Below are positions 27,674 to 36,898 of a stretch of 64,000 bases of DNA, in pieces. Each line of letters starts with the position of its first letter. Position 1 is the first letter of the stretch. The position numbers were made by a program, and so were the translations under genes. Source of the stretch: Pseudomonas viridiflava. Lineage in GTDB: Bacteria > Pseudomonadota > Gammaproteobacteria > Pseudomonadales > Pseudomonadaceae. The stretch spans positions 372,001 to 436,000 of the forward strand of contig NZ_UWFA01000416.1 of the NCBI RefSeq assembly GCF_900601905.1, given 5' to 3'. The notes below the pieces were generated by a model, which ran no database searches, was not told the DNA's origin, and saw nothing but the letters and a program-made list of their open reading frames with translations.

Positions 27674-29470
27674 ATGGGTGCGGTAAAGGCTTTATATGAT
27701 TCAATCGAACAGCAGTTTTTCAATACGCTGACCAAAAAGTTGTCCAGCCTGTTTGTGCTGGTTGCGGTCAGCGGCCTGCTGTATTGGATTGCCTTGAGCA
27801 TCCGCGCCGATATCGCGCTGGAACTGCGCAACGCCCAACTCGATCCCCGCGTCTCAGGGCTGATCGAGGACAAACTAGACACCCTCAATGCGGCCATTCT
27901 GTTCAGCACGTTATTTACCCTGGGCATGGTCAGTTTCATGATCGGGTACTTTCGCCACCTGATCGTCCGGCCCGTGACGTACATGACCCGCGCCCTCGAA
28001 GAAATCGCCAACGGTGAGGGCGATCTGTCCAAGGACCTCCCCCTGCTGACCCACGACGAGATTCGTACCCTCGCCAGCACTTGTAACCGCTTTCTGGCCA
28101 AGCAACGGGAAATCATCAGCAACGTTCAGGCCCTGACTGTGCACATCGCCGTGGAGTCGGCGCGTTCGTTGAAGAACATCAGCGACTCCAGCGACAGCGC
28201 CACCCATCAGGCACGCTTCGCCAAGGAGGTGATGGACGAGAGCAACGTTGCCGTGGGGCGCATCGAAGAAGTCTCGCATCAGACCCAAGGCATCTCCAGC
28301 ACCACCGCGCAGAACCTGAGCATGGCACGCGATTCCTATTCAGAGCTGCTTGAGGTCACCGGTAATATCAGCGAAATCTCCCGCAGCCTGGGTGAGTTCA
28401 GCACCCTGGTGTCTGCATTGAATGAACGCTCTTCGAGCATCAAATCGATTGTCGGGCTGATTCAGCAGATTTCCTCGCAGACTAACCTGCTGGCGCTCAA
28501 CGCCGCCATTGAAGCAGCCCGGGCCGGAGAAAGCGGCCGTGGCTTCGCTGTGGTAGCCGATGAGGTGCGGACCCTGGCGCAGAACGTCAGCCGCGCCACC
28601 GATGACATCTCGCAGAACATCGACGCGATGCTGCTGGAGGTGAGCTCGACCCACGCCCAGACCACGCAGATCAGCCAAAGCGCTCAGGAAACCCAGAAAG
28701 TCGTCGAGCGGGCCTCCGGCCATTTCGAGAGCATGATCGTCGATTTCGAGTCCACCAACGGCAAGCTGGCCGACATCGCCGGGCACATCCAGCAGTTTGC
28801 CGACGCCAACACCGGCATCAATCAACGCGTGACCCGGATCTACGCCGACAGCCAGTCCATCGATCAACGCATGCAGCATTCGGCAGCGGCGACCCGGGAC
28901 CTGTCGGGGGTGGCAGAAAAGGTTCAGACCCTGCTTGGCAAGTTTGTCCTCGGGCATGGCGCGCTGGACGCGGCGATCACCCGGGCCAGCGAATGCCGCG
29001 ATACCTTGCAGGTGCGGCTGGCGGCAGCTCAGCGCGAGGGGCTGAACCTGTTTGATCAAAGCTACAAAGTGATCCCGAACACCGACCCCAAACAATACCT
29101 GACCAGCTACACCGAGCGCTTTGCGCAGATTTGCCAGGAAGAATGCGACAAGCTGACCAAAGGCACGATTGGCGGCAAGGTCAGCTTTATCGTCGACAGC
29201 AAGGGTTATTGCCCGGTGAACAACAGCTGGGTGTCGAAAAAACCCACCGGCGACCGGGCAGTTGACCTGCCAGTGTGCCGCAACAAACGCATGTTCGCCG
29301 ACCCGATCGGCCTGCGTGCGGCGAGCAATACCCAACGCTTCCTGTTGCAGACCTACCTGCGCGATACCGGCGAGATCATGACCGAGATTGACGTACCGTT
29401 CTTCTTTGAAGGGCGCCATTGGGGCAACTTGCGCATGGGGTTTGATGCAGGGCTTTTGTTGGCCAAGTAA
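27674..29470 (+). CDS. Methyl-accepting chemotaxis protein with C-terminal sensor domain
   Basis: Two transmembrane helices near the N-terminus are separated by only about 35 residues, so there is little periplasmic sensor. A HAMP linker follows, then the signalling hairpin with [21 protein letters not shown] and [15 protein letters not shown]. The last 150 residues form a separate cytoplasmic domain with [26 protein letters not shown] and [12 protein letters not shown], resembling Cache/PAS-type sensors found at the C-terminus of some receptors. An ATG at 27656 lies in frame, but the one at 27674 has AGGGGCAG before it. Confidence 0.87.
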   Translation: MGAVKALYDSIEQQFFNTLTKKLSSLFVLVAVSGLLYWIALSIRADIALELRNAQLDPRVSGLIEDKLDTLNAAILFSTLFTLGMVSFMIGYFRHLIVRPVTYMTRALEEIANGEGDLSKDLPLLTHDEIRTLASTCNRFLAKQREIISNVQALTVHIAVESARSLKNISDSSDSATHQARFAKEVMDESNVAVGRIEEVSHQTQGISSTTAQNLSMARDSYSELLEVTGNISEISRSLGEFSTLVSALNERSSSIKSIVGLIQQISSQTNLLALNAAIEAARAGESGRGFAVVADEVRTLAQNVSRATDDISQNIDAMLLEVSSTHAQTTQISQSAQETQKVVERASGHFESMIVDFESTNGKLADIAGHIQQFADANTGINQRVTRIYADSQSIDQRMQHSAAATRDLSGVAEKVQTLLGKFVLGHGALDAAITRASECRDTLQVRLAAAQREGLNLFDQSYKVIPNTDPKQYLTSYTERFAQICQEECDKLTKGTIGGKVSFIVDSKGYCPVNNSWVSKKPTGDRAVDLPVCRNKRMFADPIGLRAASNTQRFLLQTYLRDTGEIMTEIDVPFFFEGRHWGNLRMGFDAGLLLAK

Positions 29471-29489
29471 GGTCGGCTCAGGTCTACCC

Positions 29490-29516
29490 CAGTAGGAGCG
29501 GTGCTCTTGCCCGCGC
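29490..29516. repeat. Single REP element
   Basis: The element reads GTAGGAGCGGTGCTCTTGCC, the same class as the REPIN at 6266, without an inverted partner. Confidence 0.6.
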
Positions 29517-29524
29517 TAAACGGG

Positions 29525-29840
29525 GTAATTACACATCTTTTTTTGGGTAAATATCCATTCCTGCGGTAACGGCCCCTTAGGGCTGCGCTCTTACAGCGGG
29601 TCACCTTTTACAAACACCCGGAATGCCGGCCCAGTAAAAGGTAACCCAAAACGCCTGCCCCACCACTCGGTCCCTCGCCTAGGCTCGGCATACCCATAAT
29701 CCGACATTGATTCGGGGGGCCGCCGCCAACGGCCATCCATGGCCTAGGCGGCTAAACCGGAATCCTTGCCGGTTTACCCCCGAATCAATGTCGAATTCCG
29801 GCCAGCGTGGTTTAACGGGGCCCTTATGATCAAAACCAAA
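29525..29840. repeat. Long Pseudomonas intergenic repeat
   Basis: This gap of about 430 bp holds no gene. It contains TCTTACAGCGGGTCACCTTT, CGCCTAGGCTCGGCATACCC, a perfect 17-bp inverted repeat (29702-29718 with 29777-29793), an inner palindrome GGCCATCCATGGCC, and a hairpin AAACCGG/CCGGTTT. I recognise this block as a repeat found between genes in many Pseudomonas genomes, similar in type to the long R-class repeats described in P. fluorescens. The function is unknown. Confidence 0.7.
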
Positions 29841-30016
29841 AGCAGATCATAATCTTTCGGATGCGGCCCAGACCAAGCACCATTCACCTATGCCCCCAAA
29901 TGCTAAAACCTGACGAATGAGAACAATTCCGTTACCCTAGCCGCACTTTTTTGATGGCGGTTTTGTCGTGCCTCGCTCGACCGATTCGCCCTTCTCCTTT
30001 CTGGAATGGCTATCAC

Positions 30017-31159
30017 ATGCAAATTCTCAAGCACCTCGCGGCGGGGATCGGTCTGATCCTCGCAGGGCAAACGCTGGCCCAGGCCACCACCTACCCGATC
30101 ACCGTCACTGACCTCACCAACCGCCAGGTAGAAATCAGGCAGGAGCCCAAACGCATCGTCCTGCAGGATGGCCGTGACCTGTTTACCCTCGCTCTGCTCG
30201 ACCGCGCCGATCCGTTCCAGCGCATTGTCGCCTGGAACAACATCGTCAAGCGCTCGGACCCCAACACCTGGCACGTCTTCGAAAACCAGTGGCCCAAGAC
30301 CGCCAACCAAGCGACCGACATGAAATTCGGTGACGATGGCGACCTGAATCTGGAAGCCGTGGTAGCCGCCCGCCCTGACCTGCTGATCTTCCAGACCCGC
30401 GCCCGCGCCTCGCTGGAAAACGCCGGTGTCGCCCAGAAACTGGCGGCGCTCAATATCCCGGTGCTGTTCGTCGACAGCGACCTGGACCCGGTGGTCAACA
30501 GCCAGAAGACAGTGACCTTGCTGGGTCAGGTGCTCAATCGCGAGAACGAGGCCAAAGCCTATGTCGATTTCTACAAAAAACGCCTGACCCAGATTGAAGC
30601 CATTACCGCCCGGCACGCGAAAAAACCGCTGGTGTTCGTTGAAGCCAAGGCCGGCCAGGGCGGCGCCACCGCTTGCTGCTTCACCCATGGTGACGTGTAT
30701 TGGGGCAAGCTGGTTCAGGCCGCGGGCGGTGTGAACCTGGGTTCAAACCTGCTGCCGGGCGCGACCGGCGACGTCACCCTGGAAACCGTACTCGGCAAGC
30801 AACCTGACGTGTATGTGATGACCGGCACGCGCTTTCCGGGCAGCACCTCGGTGTCACCGCCGTTCGGCTTCGGTGCCAGCGTCAAGCAGCAGGACATCGA
30901 CAAATCCCTGAGCCTGTTGCAGAAACGCCCCGGCTTTGCGCAATTGAGAGCCAGTGAGCAGGGCCGCGTGTACGGCATCTACCACCAGTTCTATGCCAGC
31001 AGCTGGAATATCCTGGCGGTGGAAAACCTCAATCAGGCGTTCTACCCGGACAGCGCCGAACAGCTGGACGCTGGCGCAAGCCTCAAGTCGCTGTTCGAGT
31101 TGACCGGCCTTGAAGCCGTGCCAGCGATTCTTTACTCGCCCGCACCTGCCAACCGTTGA
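30017..31159 (+). CDS. Iron/B12-type ABC transporter substrate-binding protein
   Basis: The 380-residue protein has a signal peptide ending near residue 24 (GQTLAQA) and the two-lobed TroA/FepB-type fold, with VVAARPDLLIFQTRA and TLETVLGKQPDVYVMTG. An unusual paired cysteine motif, ATACCFTHGDVYW, lies near residue 220 where relatives bind their ligand. It heads an operon with a FecCD permease 8 bp downstream and an ATPase. The ligand could be a ferric complex or another metal chelate; no outer-membrane receptor gene is adjacent. Confidence 0.87.
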   Translation: MQILKHLAAGIGLILAGQTLAQATTYPITVTDLTNRQVEIRQEPKRIVLQDGRDLFTLALLDRADPFQRIVAWNNIVKRSDPNTWHVFENQWPKTANQATDMKFGDDGDLNLEAVVAARPDLLIFQTRARASLENAGVAQKLAALNIPVLFVDSDLDPVVNSQKTVTLLGQVLNRENEAKAYVDFYKKRLTQIEAITARHAKKPLVFVEAKAGQGGATACCFTHGDVYWGKLVQAAGGVNLGSNLLPGATGDVTLETVLGKQPDVYVMTGTRFPGSTSVSPPFGFGASVKQQDIDKSLSLLQKRPGFAQLRASEQGRVYGIYHQFYASSWNILAVENLNQAFYPDSAEQLDAGASLKSLFELTGLEAVPAILYSPAPANR

Positions 31160-31166
31160 TTGACGA

Positions 31167-32258
31167 ATGACCATGACAGCCCCTACCGCTCAACCTTTGC
31201 CCGCCGTGGCCAGTTACCAGACCCGCTACGCCAATACGGTGTGGCGGCGCAGCCTGTTGCTGATAGCGCTATTGATCATCGCCCTGCTGGCCTTTGTGGC
31301 TGATCTGATTGTCGGGTCCGGCACGCTGACCTTTGGCGAAGCCGTCAGCGGTTTGCTGCAACCAGACAGCGTCGATGCCAGCACCCGCGTGATTCTCTGG
31401 GAACTGCGCATGCCCATGACGCTCATGGCGGTGCTGGCCGGCACCTGTCTGGCCCTCGCCGGGTTGATGATGCAGACCGTGCTCGACAACCCGTTGGCCG
31501 AGCCTTTTACCCTGGGTATTTCCTCGGCTGCGGGGTTTGGCGCATCGCTGGCACTGGCATTCAATTTTTCCCTGGGTAACGCGCTGCCGGGCTTCGGCGC
31601 TGACCTGCTGGTGACGGGCAATGCGTTTCTGTTTTCGTTGCTGACCGTCGGCATCATCCTGCTGCTGACCCGAGGCCACGTCGGCCTGCAAGCGATCACC
31701 CTGTTGGGCATTGCCGTGCATTTCGTGTTCAGCTCGTTGTTGGGACTGGTGCAGTACGTGGCCAGTGTCGATCAGCTGCAGAGCATTGTGTTCTGGCTGA
31801 TGGGCTCGCTGCTGCACGCCACCTGGAACAAAGTCGGTCTGTGCGCCGTGATTGCCCTGATCGCCATTCCGGTGGTGCTGGTCCAGGCCTGGGCGTTGAC
31901 GGCCTTGCGCAGCTTCGGCGAACAGGCCGTGGTGTTCGGTATCCCGGTGCGGCGCATTCGTACCACGATGCTGATGCTCGCAGCGTTGCTGGCGGGCGCG
32001 GTGACTTCGGTGGTCGGTATCATTGGCTTCGTGGGTCTGGTGGCGCCGCATGTGGCGCGGCTGCTGGTGGGTGAAGACCAGCGCTTTACCATCGGCGTGA
32101 CCATTGCCTGCGGCATCATCTTCGTCACGCTGGCCTCGCTGGTCAGCAAACTGATCGTGCCCGGCGCCGTGCTGCCAATCGGCATGGTCACTTCGCTGAT
32201 TGGCCTGCCATTCTTCATCATCCTTATCCTGCGCGACCGGAGACTGACATCCCGATGA
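31167..32258 (+). CDS. FecCD-type ABC transporter permease
   Basis: The 363-residue protein has about ten helices and FecCD hallmarks: LRMPMTLMAVLAGTCLALAG, DNPLAEPFTLGISSAAGFGA, and GFVGLVAPHVARLLVGEDQR, the loop that contacts the ATPase. The first 30 residues before helix one are longer than usual. It follows the binding-protein gene by 8 bp and overlaps the ATPase gene by 4 bp. Confidence 0.92.
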   Translation: MTMTAPTAQPLPAVASYQTRYANTVWRRSLLLIALLIIALLAFVADLIVGSGTLTFGEAVSGLLQPDSVDASTRVILWELRMPMTLMAVLAGTCLALAGLMMQTVLDNPLAEPFTLGISSAAGFGASLALAFNFSLGNALPGFGADLLVTGNAFLFSLLTVGIILLLTRGHVGLQAITLLGIAVHFVFSSLLGLVQYVASVDQLQSIVFWLMGSLLHATWNKVGLCAVIALIAIPVVLVQAWALTALRSFGEQAVVFGIPVRRIRTTMLMLAALLAGAVTSVVGIIGFVGLVAPHVARLLVGEDQRFTIGVTIACGIIFVTLASLVSKLIVPGAVLPIGMVTSLIGLPFFIILILRDRRLTSR

Positions 32259-33043
32259 GCTTCGCCACTGCTGATTACCGCGTGACCATCCACGGCAGGA
32301 CCATCCTCGACGGGTTGAGCGTCAACGCAGCCGCGGGTCGCACCCTGGCCCTGCTCGGTGCCAACGGCGCTGGCAAGTCGACGTTCATGAAGGGGCTGTG
32401 CGGGCTGACCAAAGCCAAGGGTTCGGCGACCATTGACGGGATCGAATTGCTCAGCGCGTCACCGACTGCACGCGCTCAGTTGATCGGCTATGTCGCCCAG
32501 GATCTGGCGCATCTGGACGTTCGCCTGTCCACCTATGAGCTGCTGCTCCTGGCACAACATGGTAATGCGCGCAGCTGGGCCACCGGCAAGAACGCGCAGC
32601 ACAAAGCCAGTGAAATGCTTGAGCTGCTCGGCTTGCAGCGTTTTGCCGAATGTCAACCGGGGCAATTGTCCGGCGGCGAACGGCAGATGATTTCCCTGGC
32701 GCTGGCATTGGTGCGCAGCCCGCGGTTGCTGCTGCTGGACGAGCCGACGTCGGCGCTGGACCTGGCCAACCAGTTGCAGATCCTCGACGCCGTCAACGCC
32801 TACACCCGCAAGGAGAACATCGTCACCCTGGCGATTTTCCATGACATGAACCTCGCCAGCCGGTACGCCGACGACACCCTGATGCTGCACCATGGCCACG
32901 TGCATTGCAGCGGCCCGACCCGCAGCACCCTGACCCCGGAAAACCTGGCCCACGTATACGGCGTCGATTGTCGGGCACTGAGCGTTGATGACGGAGCGTT
33001 TACAGCGATTTACCCGGTGTCAGTGCTGGCGGCAGCGGGCTGA
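32255..33043 (+). CDS. Iron/B12-type ABC transporter ATPase
   Basis: The 262-residue protein has Walker A GANGAGKST at residues 35-43, the signature LSGGE near 138, Walker B LLLLDEPTSALD near 160, and the switch histidine in AIFHDMN. It belongs to the FecE/FepC/BtuD type. Its ATG lies inside the end of the permease gene, so the two are coupled. It powers uptake by the three-gene cassette starting at 30017. Confidence 0.92.
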   Translation: MSFATADYRVTIHGRTILDGLSVNAAAGRTLALLGANGAGKSTFMKGLCGLTKAKGSATIDGIELLSASPTARAQLIGYVAQDLAHLDVRLSTYELLLLAQHGNARSWATGKNAQHKASEMLELLGLQRFAECQPGQLSGGERQMISLALALVRSPRLLLLDEPTSALDLANQLQILDAVNAYTRKENIVTLAIFHDMNLASRYADDTLMLHHGHVHCSGPTRSTLTPENLAHVYGVDCRALSVDDGAFTAIYPVSVLAAAG

Positions 33044-33098
33044 TGGGTGCTCGGCGCGCTATGGCCTGAAACCCTGATCCGCGCCGACAGACAGCGGA

Positions 33099-33791
33099 TC
33101 AGTCACTCAACGCCTGTCTGAGGTTGAATTCCTCCGGGGCGCCCTCTTCCAGCGCCAGTTGCCCTTCCAGCTCGTCCAGGTGCTCGATCATCACGGCGAC
33201 GGCCTTTTCGGTGTCGCCGTCCTCCAGCGCGGTAATGATCTGCTGATGCTCATCGGATGCGCAGGACGGCACGTCATTGCGCTGATACAGCGCGACGATC
33301 AGCGAGCTGCGCACCATCAGATTGGCAAGGATGTCGCTCAGCACTGCGTTGCCGCTGATCTCGCCGAGCATCAGGTGAAACTCGCTCAACTCGCGGACGA
33401 TAGCGCGGCGATCCGTGTCGTTGGTGGCTTTGCGCTCGTTGTTCATATGGCTGGTAATGCGCGGGCGCTGCTTGCGAATCATCGCAGGGGTAATGGCTTC
33501 GACAATTGCCCGCTCGATGGCCCGCCGGGCGCTGAAGATATCCCGTGCCTCCCTGGCTGTGGGTTGCGCCACCATGGCGCCGCGATTGGCTTCGATGGTC
33601 ACCACTTTCTGCATCGCCAGGCGCTGCAGTGCCACTTGCACGTGGTTGCGATTGGCCTGCAGGGTTTCGACAATCTGGGCTTCGATCAATCGGGTGCCGG
33701 GGGGCAGACGATGCTGAGCGATAGCCTTGAACAACGCATCGACGATACGCTGCACCTCAAGCTGTTTGGCAGTGACAGTGCTCAACCCCAT
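33099..33791 (-). CDS. GntR family regulator, FCD subfamily
   Basis: The 230-residue protein has an N-terminal winged helix (PPGTRLIEAQIVETLQANRN and HVQVALQRLA) and an all-helical FCD effector domain whose histidines (HLMLGE, DEHQQII) usually hold a metal or organic acid. The ATG at 33791 has AGAGGA upstream; an earlier in-frame ATG at 33851 lacks one. It lies on the same strand as the gamma-glutamyltransferase-like gene, downstream of it, and probably controls that cluster, by inference. Confidence 0.85.
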   Translation of the reverse strand: MGLSTVTAKQLEVQRIVDALFKAIAQHRLPPGTRLIEAQIVETLQANRNHVQVALQRLAMQKVVTIEANRGAMVAQPTAREARDIFSARRAIERAIVEAITPAMIRKQRPRITSHMNNERKATNDTDRRAIVRELSEFHLMLGEISGNAVLSDILANLMVRSSLIVALYQRNDVPSCASDEHQQIITALEDGDTEKAVAVMIEHLDELEGQLALEEGAPEEFNLRQALSD

Positions 33792-33901
33792 CCAATCCTC
33801 TATTGTCCAGAAAACCTCATGCCAACGCGCAAGGCTGCGGATGACGGGCAATTCGCGGCATTATCCGCCAGCAACCCGAACCCGGCAAATGCTCATGGCT
33901 G

Positions 33902-35473
33902 TCATTGAGCCTGAGCCAGGGCCACGCCTTCGCCACGGGGATCGTGCATCGCGCTGCGCTGATCGTCGGCGCTGATGGCGATGATACCGGCGTGCCCGGT
34001 CATGGGGCTCAGTGTCGGGATCATTTCCACGTCGTGGCCCAAGGCAGCCAGGCCTTGAGCGGTGATCGGGCTGATGTCGCTCTCCAGCTTGAGATTATCG
34101 GTGCTGTCGAAAAAACTCCGGCCGAGCAAAAAGCGCGGCGTTAGCAAAGCAGCGTCGATGGGTTGCTCGAAATCGACCAGTTGTGTGGCCAGCACCATTT
34201 GCGTCTGCGGCTGGCCATCGCCGCCCTGGGTGCCGAAGAACCAGCGCCGACCATCATCGGCCAGGTAGCAGGATGGGTTAAGGGTGTGCGCCGGGCGCTT
34301 GCCCGGCGCCCAGCCATTGACGTGCCCGGGATCGGCGTTGAAACCTGCAGCGCGGTTCTGCCAGAGCACCCCGGTGTCGCCGAGGATGCAGCCTGAACCG
34401 AAGTCGTGAAACAGGCTTTGAATCAGGCAGGCGGTGCGCCCCTGCGCGTCGGTCGCTGCCATCCAGACGGTATCGGCAGGTCGGCCCGGCTCGTTCCACG
34501 GCGCGGCGCGCTGATCGTCGATGGCATTGGCATAGCCTTGCACCTGCTCGGCATGCAGCGTGGCGGCAAAGTCCCAAGGCTGATTGAGTGGATCGCACAA
34601 CTGAGCATTACGGCGCAACAGGCCTTGTTTGATGGCCTCCACCAGGTAGTGATAGTAGAGCGCGCTGCCATTGCCGACCTCGGCCAGCGGCTTGTGTTGC
34701 AGGGCTGCCATGGCCTGCAAGGTGTACAAGCCTTGGCACGGCGGCGCGACGTTAAAGAGCCGGCCGTGACGATAACGCACTGAAATCGGCGCGGCTTCGT
34801 GAGCTTCAGTAGCGGCCAGATCAGCAGCGGTCAAACCGCAACCCAGGCGGTCAAACGCCGCGCCAAACGCATCGGCCAGCTCGCCGTCGTAGAAATCCTC
34901 GATACCATGCCTGGCCAGATGCCGCAGCGTGTTGGCCAGCTCGGGCTGGCGCAGCGTGTCGCCTTCGACCAGCCAGCGACCCTGGTTTTTGCACAAGCGA
35001 TGCAAGTCCGGCAGCTGCTCTATCAGCGGCTGGCGCAGGGTCTGCCAGAACAACTGCGACTGCGAGACAGTGGCCCCGGCGTCAGCCATCGCGGCGGCGT
35101 CTTCCAGCACGTCAGCCCAGCCCAGCTTCGAGCCCCATTGCCTGCGACTGATGTTTGCCGCGGTTTGCCAGCTTTTCAAAGCGCCGGCGGTGGTCGCCAC
35201 TGAGCTCGGCCCGCGCAGGCCAATCCTGCCGCCCTCGGGCATTCGCTGCCCGGCCTTACCGATCCCCACGATGGTGCGCACCTGGCTGTCGTGGATCATC
35301 CATAGGGCATCGCCTCCCAGACCGGTCATGTGCGGGAACACCGCTGCAAGCATCGCGCTGGCGGCAAGCATCGCATCAATGGCCGTACCCCCGGCATCGA
35401 GCATGCGCAGGCCCGCCGCGCTGGCCTGGGCGTGAGGCGTACAGATGACGGCACGGCGTGACGTAGCGATCAT
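33902..35473 (-). CDS. Gamma-glutamyltransferase family protein
   Basis: The 523-residue protein follows the GGT plan. The N-terminal part has HAQASAAGLRMLDAGGTAIDA and MTGLGGDALW. The predicted autocleavage threonine is Thr335 in ADTVWMAATDAQG, followed by HDFGSGCILGDTGVLW. The GGDGQPQTQM segment matches the oxyanion glycine region. It starts with a hydrophilic residue run and no signal peptide, so it should be cytoplasmic, unlike classical periplasmic GGT. The ATG at 35473 follows AGAGGG. It probably cleaves a gamma-glutamyl or related amide bond. Confidence 0.85.
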   Translation of the reverse strand: MIATSRRAVICTPHAQASAAGLRMLDAGGTAIDAMLAASAMLAAVFPHMTGLGGDALWMIHDSQVRTIVGIGKAGQRMPEGGRIGLRGPSSVATTAGALKSWQTAANISRRQWGSKLGWADVLEDAAAMADAGATVSQSQLFWQTLRQPLIEQLPDLHRLCKNQGRWLVEGDTLRQPELANTLRHLARHGIEDFYDGELADAFGAAFDRLGCGLTAADLAATEAHEAAPISVRYRHGRLFNVAPPCQGLYTLQAMAALQHKPLAEVGNGSALYYHYLVEAIKQGLLRRNAQLCDPLNQPWDFAATLHAEQVQGYANAIDDQRAAPWNEPGRPADTVWMAATDAQGRTACLIQSLFHDFGSGCILGDTGVLWQNRAAGFNADPGHVNGWAPGKRPAHTLNPSCYLADDGRRWFFGTQGGDGQPQTQMVLATQLVDFEQPIDAALLTPRFLLGRSFFDSTDNLKLESDISPITAQGLAALGHDVEMIPTLSPMTGHAGIIAISADDQRSAMHDPRGEGVALAQAQ

Positions 35474-35663
35474 GATTCGGAAGCCCTCTATTTTGCTAGC
35501 TATCAATATATTTATTGTTAGCAAAGCAAAAGTTATGCCTTCGTGTCAGTACCCTGCAGAAAACGCCCGGCCAGTCGGACGAGATCAAGGGAGTAGTATC
35601 AGGTGAAAAACCGGCGCTTTTTTGTTCTGATGGCGCGATTCCATTTCGGACCGGACGCCCCTC

Positions 35664-36566
35664 ATGCGCATCGAACCCCTGCCGCCTCTGCAAACCCTGA
35701 TCGCATTCGAGGCGGCGGTACGTCATGGCAGTTTTACCCGCGCCGCTGCCGAGCTGCATCTGACCCAGAGCGCTATCAGCCGCCAGGTTCAACAGCTTGA
35801 GGAGTTTCTGGGCCGGGCGCTGTTCCGTCGCGAGCACAAACGCATCCATCTCACGGTTGCCGGGCAGGTCTACGCCGAAGAGGTGCATCGAATGCTGGCC
35901 CACTGCGCCGAGGCCACTGCGCAAGTCATGACCCACAGTGGCGAGCAGGAATTGACGCTGGCCTGCTCAAGCGGCGTTGCAGCACTCTGGCTGGGCCCCT
36001 TGACGGGTCGCTATGCCGACGAGTTTCCCAATGTCGACGTGCGCCTGCGGGTCGTGGACGGGCTGGATTCGCTGGTGCGTGCCGAATTCGATCTGGCGGT
36101 GTATTTCCTGCGCTCCGGCTCACCGCCAGGTCTGGACAGCCGTCTGTTGTTCGCAGAATCCGTGGCCGCTTACTGCGCCCCCACTTACCTGCAAGGCCGG
36201 ATACTGGAACCCGAGGCGTTACTCGAACATCGTTTGCTGATGCTCGAAGATGGCCAGCGCCAATGGCTTTCCTGGACCGACTGGTTCGCACGCCAGGGCG
36301 TCGATGCGTCGGCGATCCGCCGACGCCTGACGGTCAACAACTACCCAGTCATGGTCGATCTGGCCATTGCCGGGCGCGGCATTGTGCTGGGCTGGTCACC
36401 GATGATCGACATGCACCTCCAATCCGGCGCCCTGGTACCGGCGTGTGACGCCCATGTGGGTGAAATCGGCGGCTATTACCTGCTCAACCCCACCGGCCAA
36501 TTCCCTAGCCGGGCAGCGCGCTCGTTCGAGAAATGGCTGGCGCTGCAGAGTGAGATCCCGTTGTAA
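35664..36566 (+). CDS. LysR family regulator, GcvA-like
   Basis: The 300-residue protein begins MRIEPLPPLQTLIAFEAAVR with the GcvA-type winged helix (AAAELHLTQSAISRQVQQLEEFLG, in two parts) and an effector-binding domain. It is divergent from the gamma-glutamyltransferase-like gene across 190 bp and reads toward the MHS transporter and amidohydrolase genes, so it probably controls one or both sides. The effector is unknown. Confidence 0.88.
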   Translation: MRIEPLPPLQTLIAFEAAVRHGSFTRAAAELHLTQSAISRQVQQLEEFLGRALFRREHKRIHLTVAGQVYAEEVHRMLAHCAEATAQVMTHSGEQELTLACSSGVAALWLGPLTGRYADEFPNVDVRLRVVDGLDSLVRAEFDLAVYFLRSGSPPGLDSRLLFAESVAAYCAPTYLQGRILEPEALLEHRLLMLEDGQRQWLSWTDWFARQGVDASAIRRRLTVNNYPVMVDLAIAGRGIVLGWSPMIDMHLQSGALVPACDAHVGEIGGYYLLNPTGQFPSRAARSFEKWLALQSEIPL

Positions 36567-36588
36567 GACCTGGAACAATCGCGACGTC

Positions 36589-36677
36589 GTAGGAACAGCT
36601 TCAGCCGCGAGCGATAGTGCAGCAGAAAAATCTAAATTGAATGCACCAGCCCCTCGCGGCTGAAGCCGAATCCTGCG
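36589..36677. repeat. REPIN, fourth class
   Basis: GTAGGAACAGCTTCAGCCGC and an inverted copy GCGGCTGAAGCCGAATCCTG flank a short AT-rich spacer. It lies in the 330-bp gap before the transporter; the remainder (36680-36890) shows no gene I trust. Confidence 0.85.
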
Positions 36678-36898
36678 GATCCTTGCATCAGCCGTCGTCA
36701 ATGGGGGCGAACCTGACCAACCTTTGCATGCTTGCAGCGCATGCATATCTGCCAAATGAGCGTTTTGCTGCATCCATAGCGCCGCGTATTCTCGGGCTCA
36801 CAAGGGCACAAGACCCTGACGATTGTTTCACCCAATGCTTCTCTGCCCAAATTAGTGCGCGGGATTTTCCCTGCGTCATCTGCATGCAGGAGTTCTAC

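Noticed and set aside
28340..29419. A 359-codon open frame on the minus strand
   Set aside because: It is antisense to the chemoreceptor gene with no domain signal and no ribosome-binding site.
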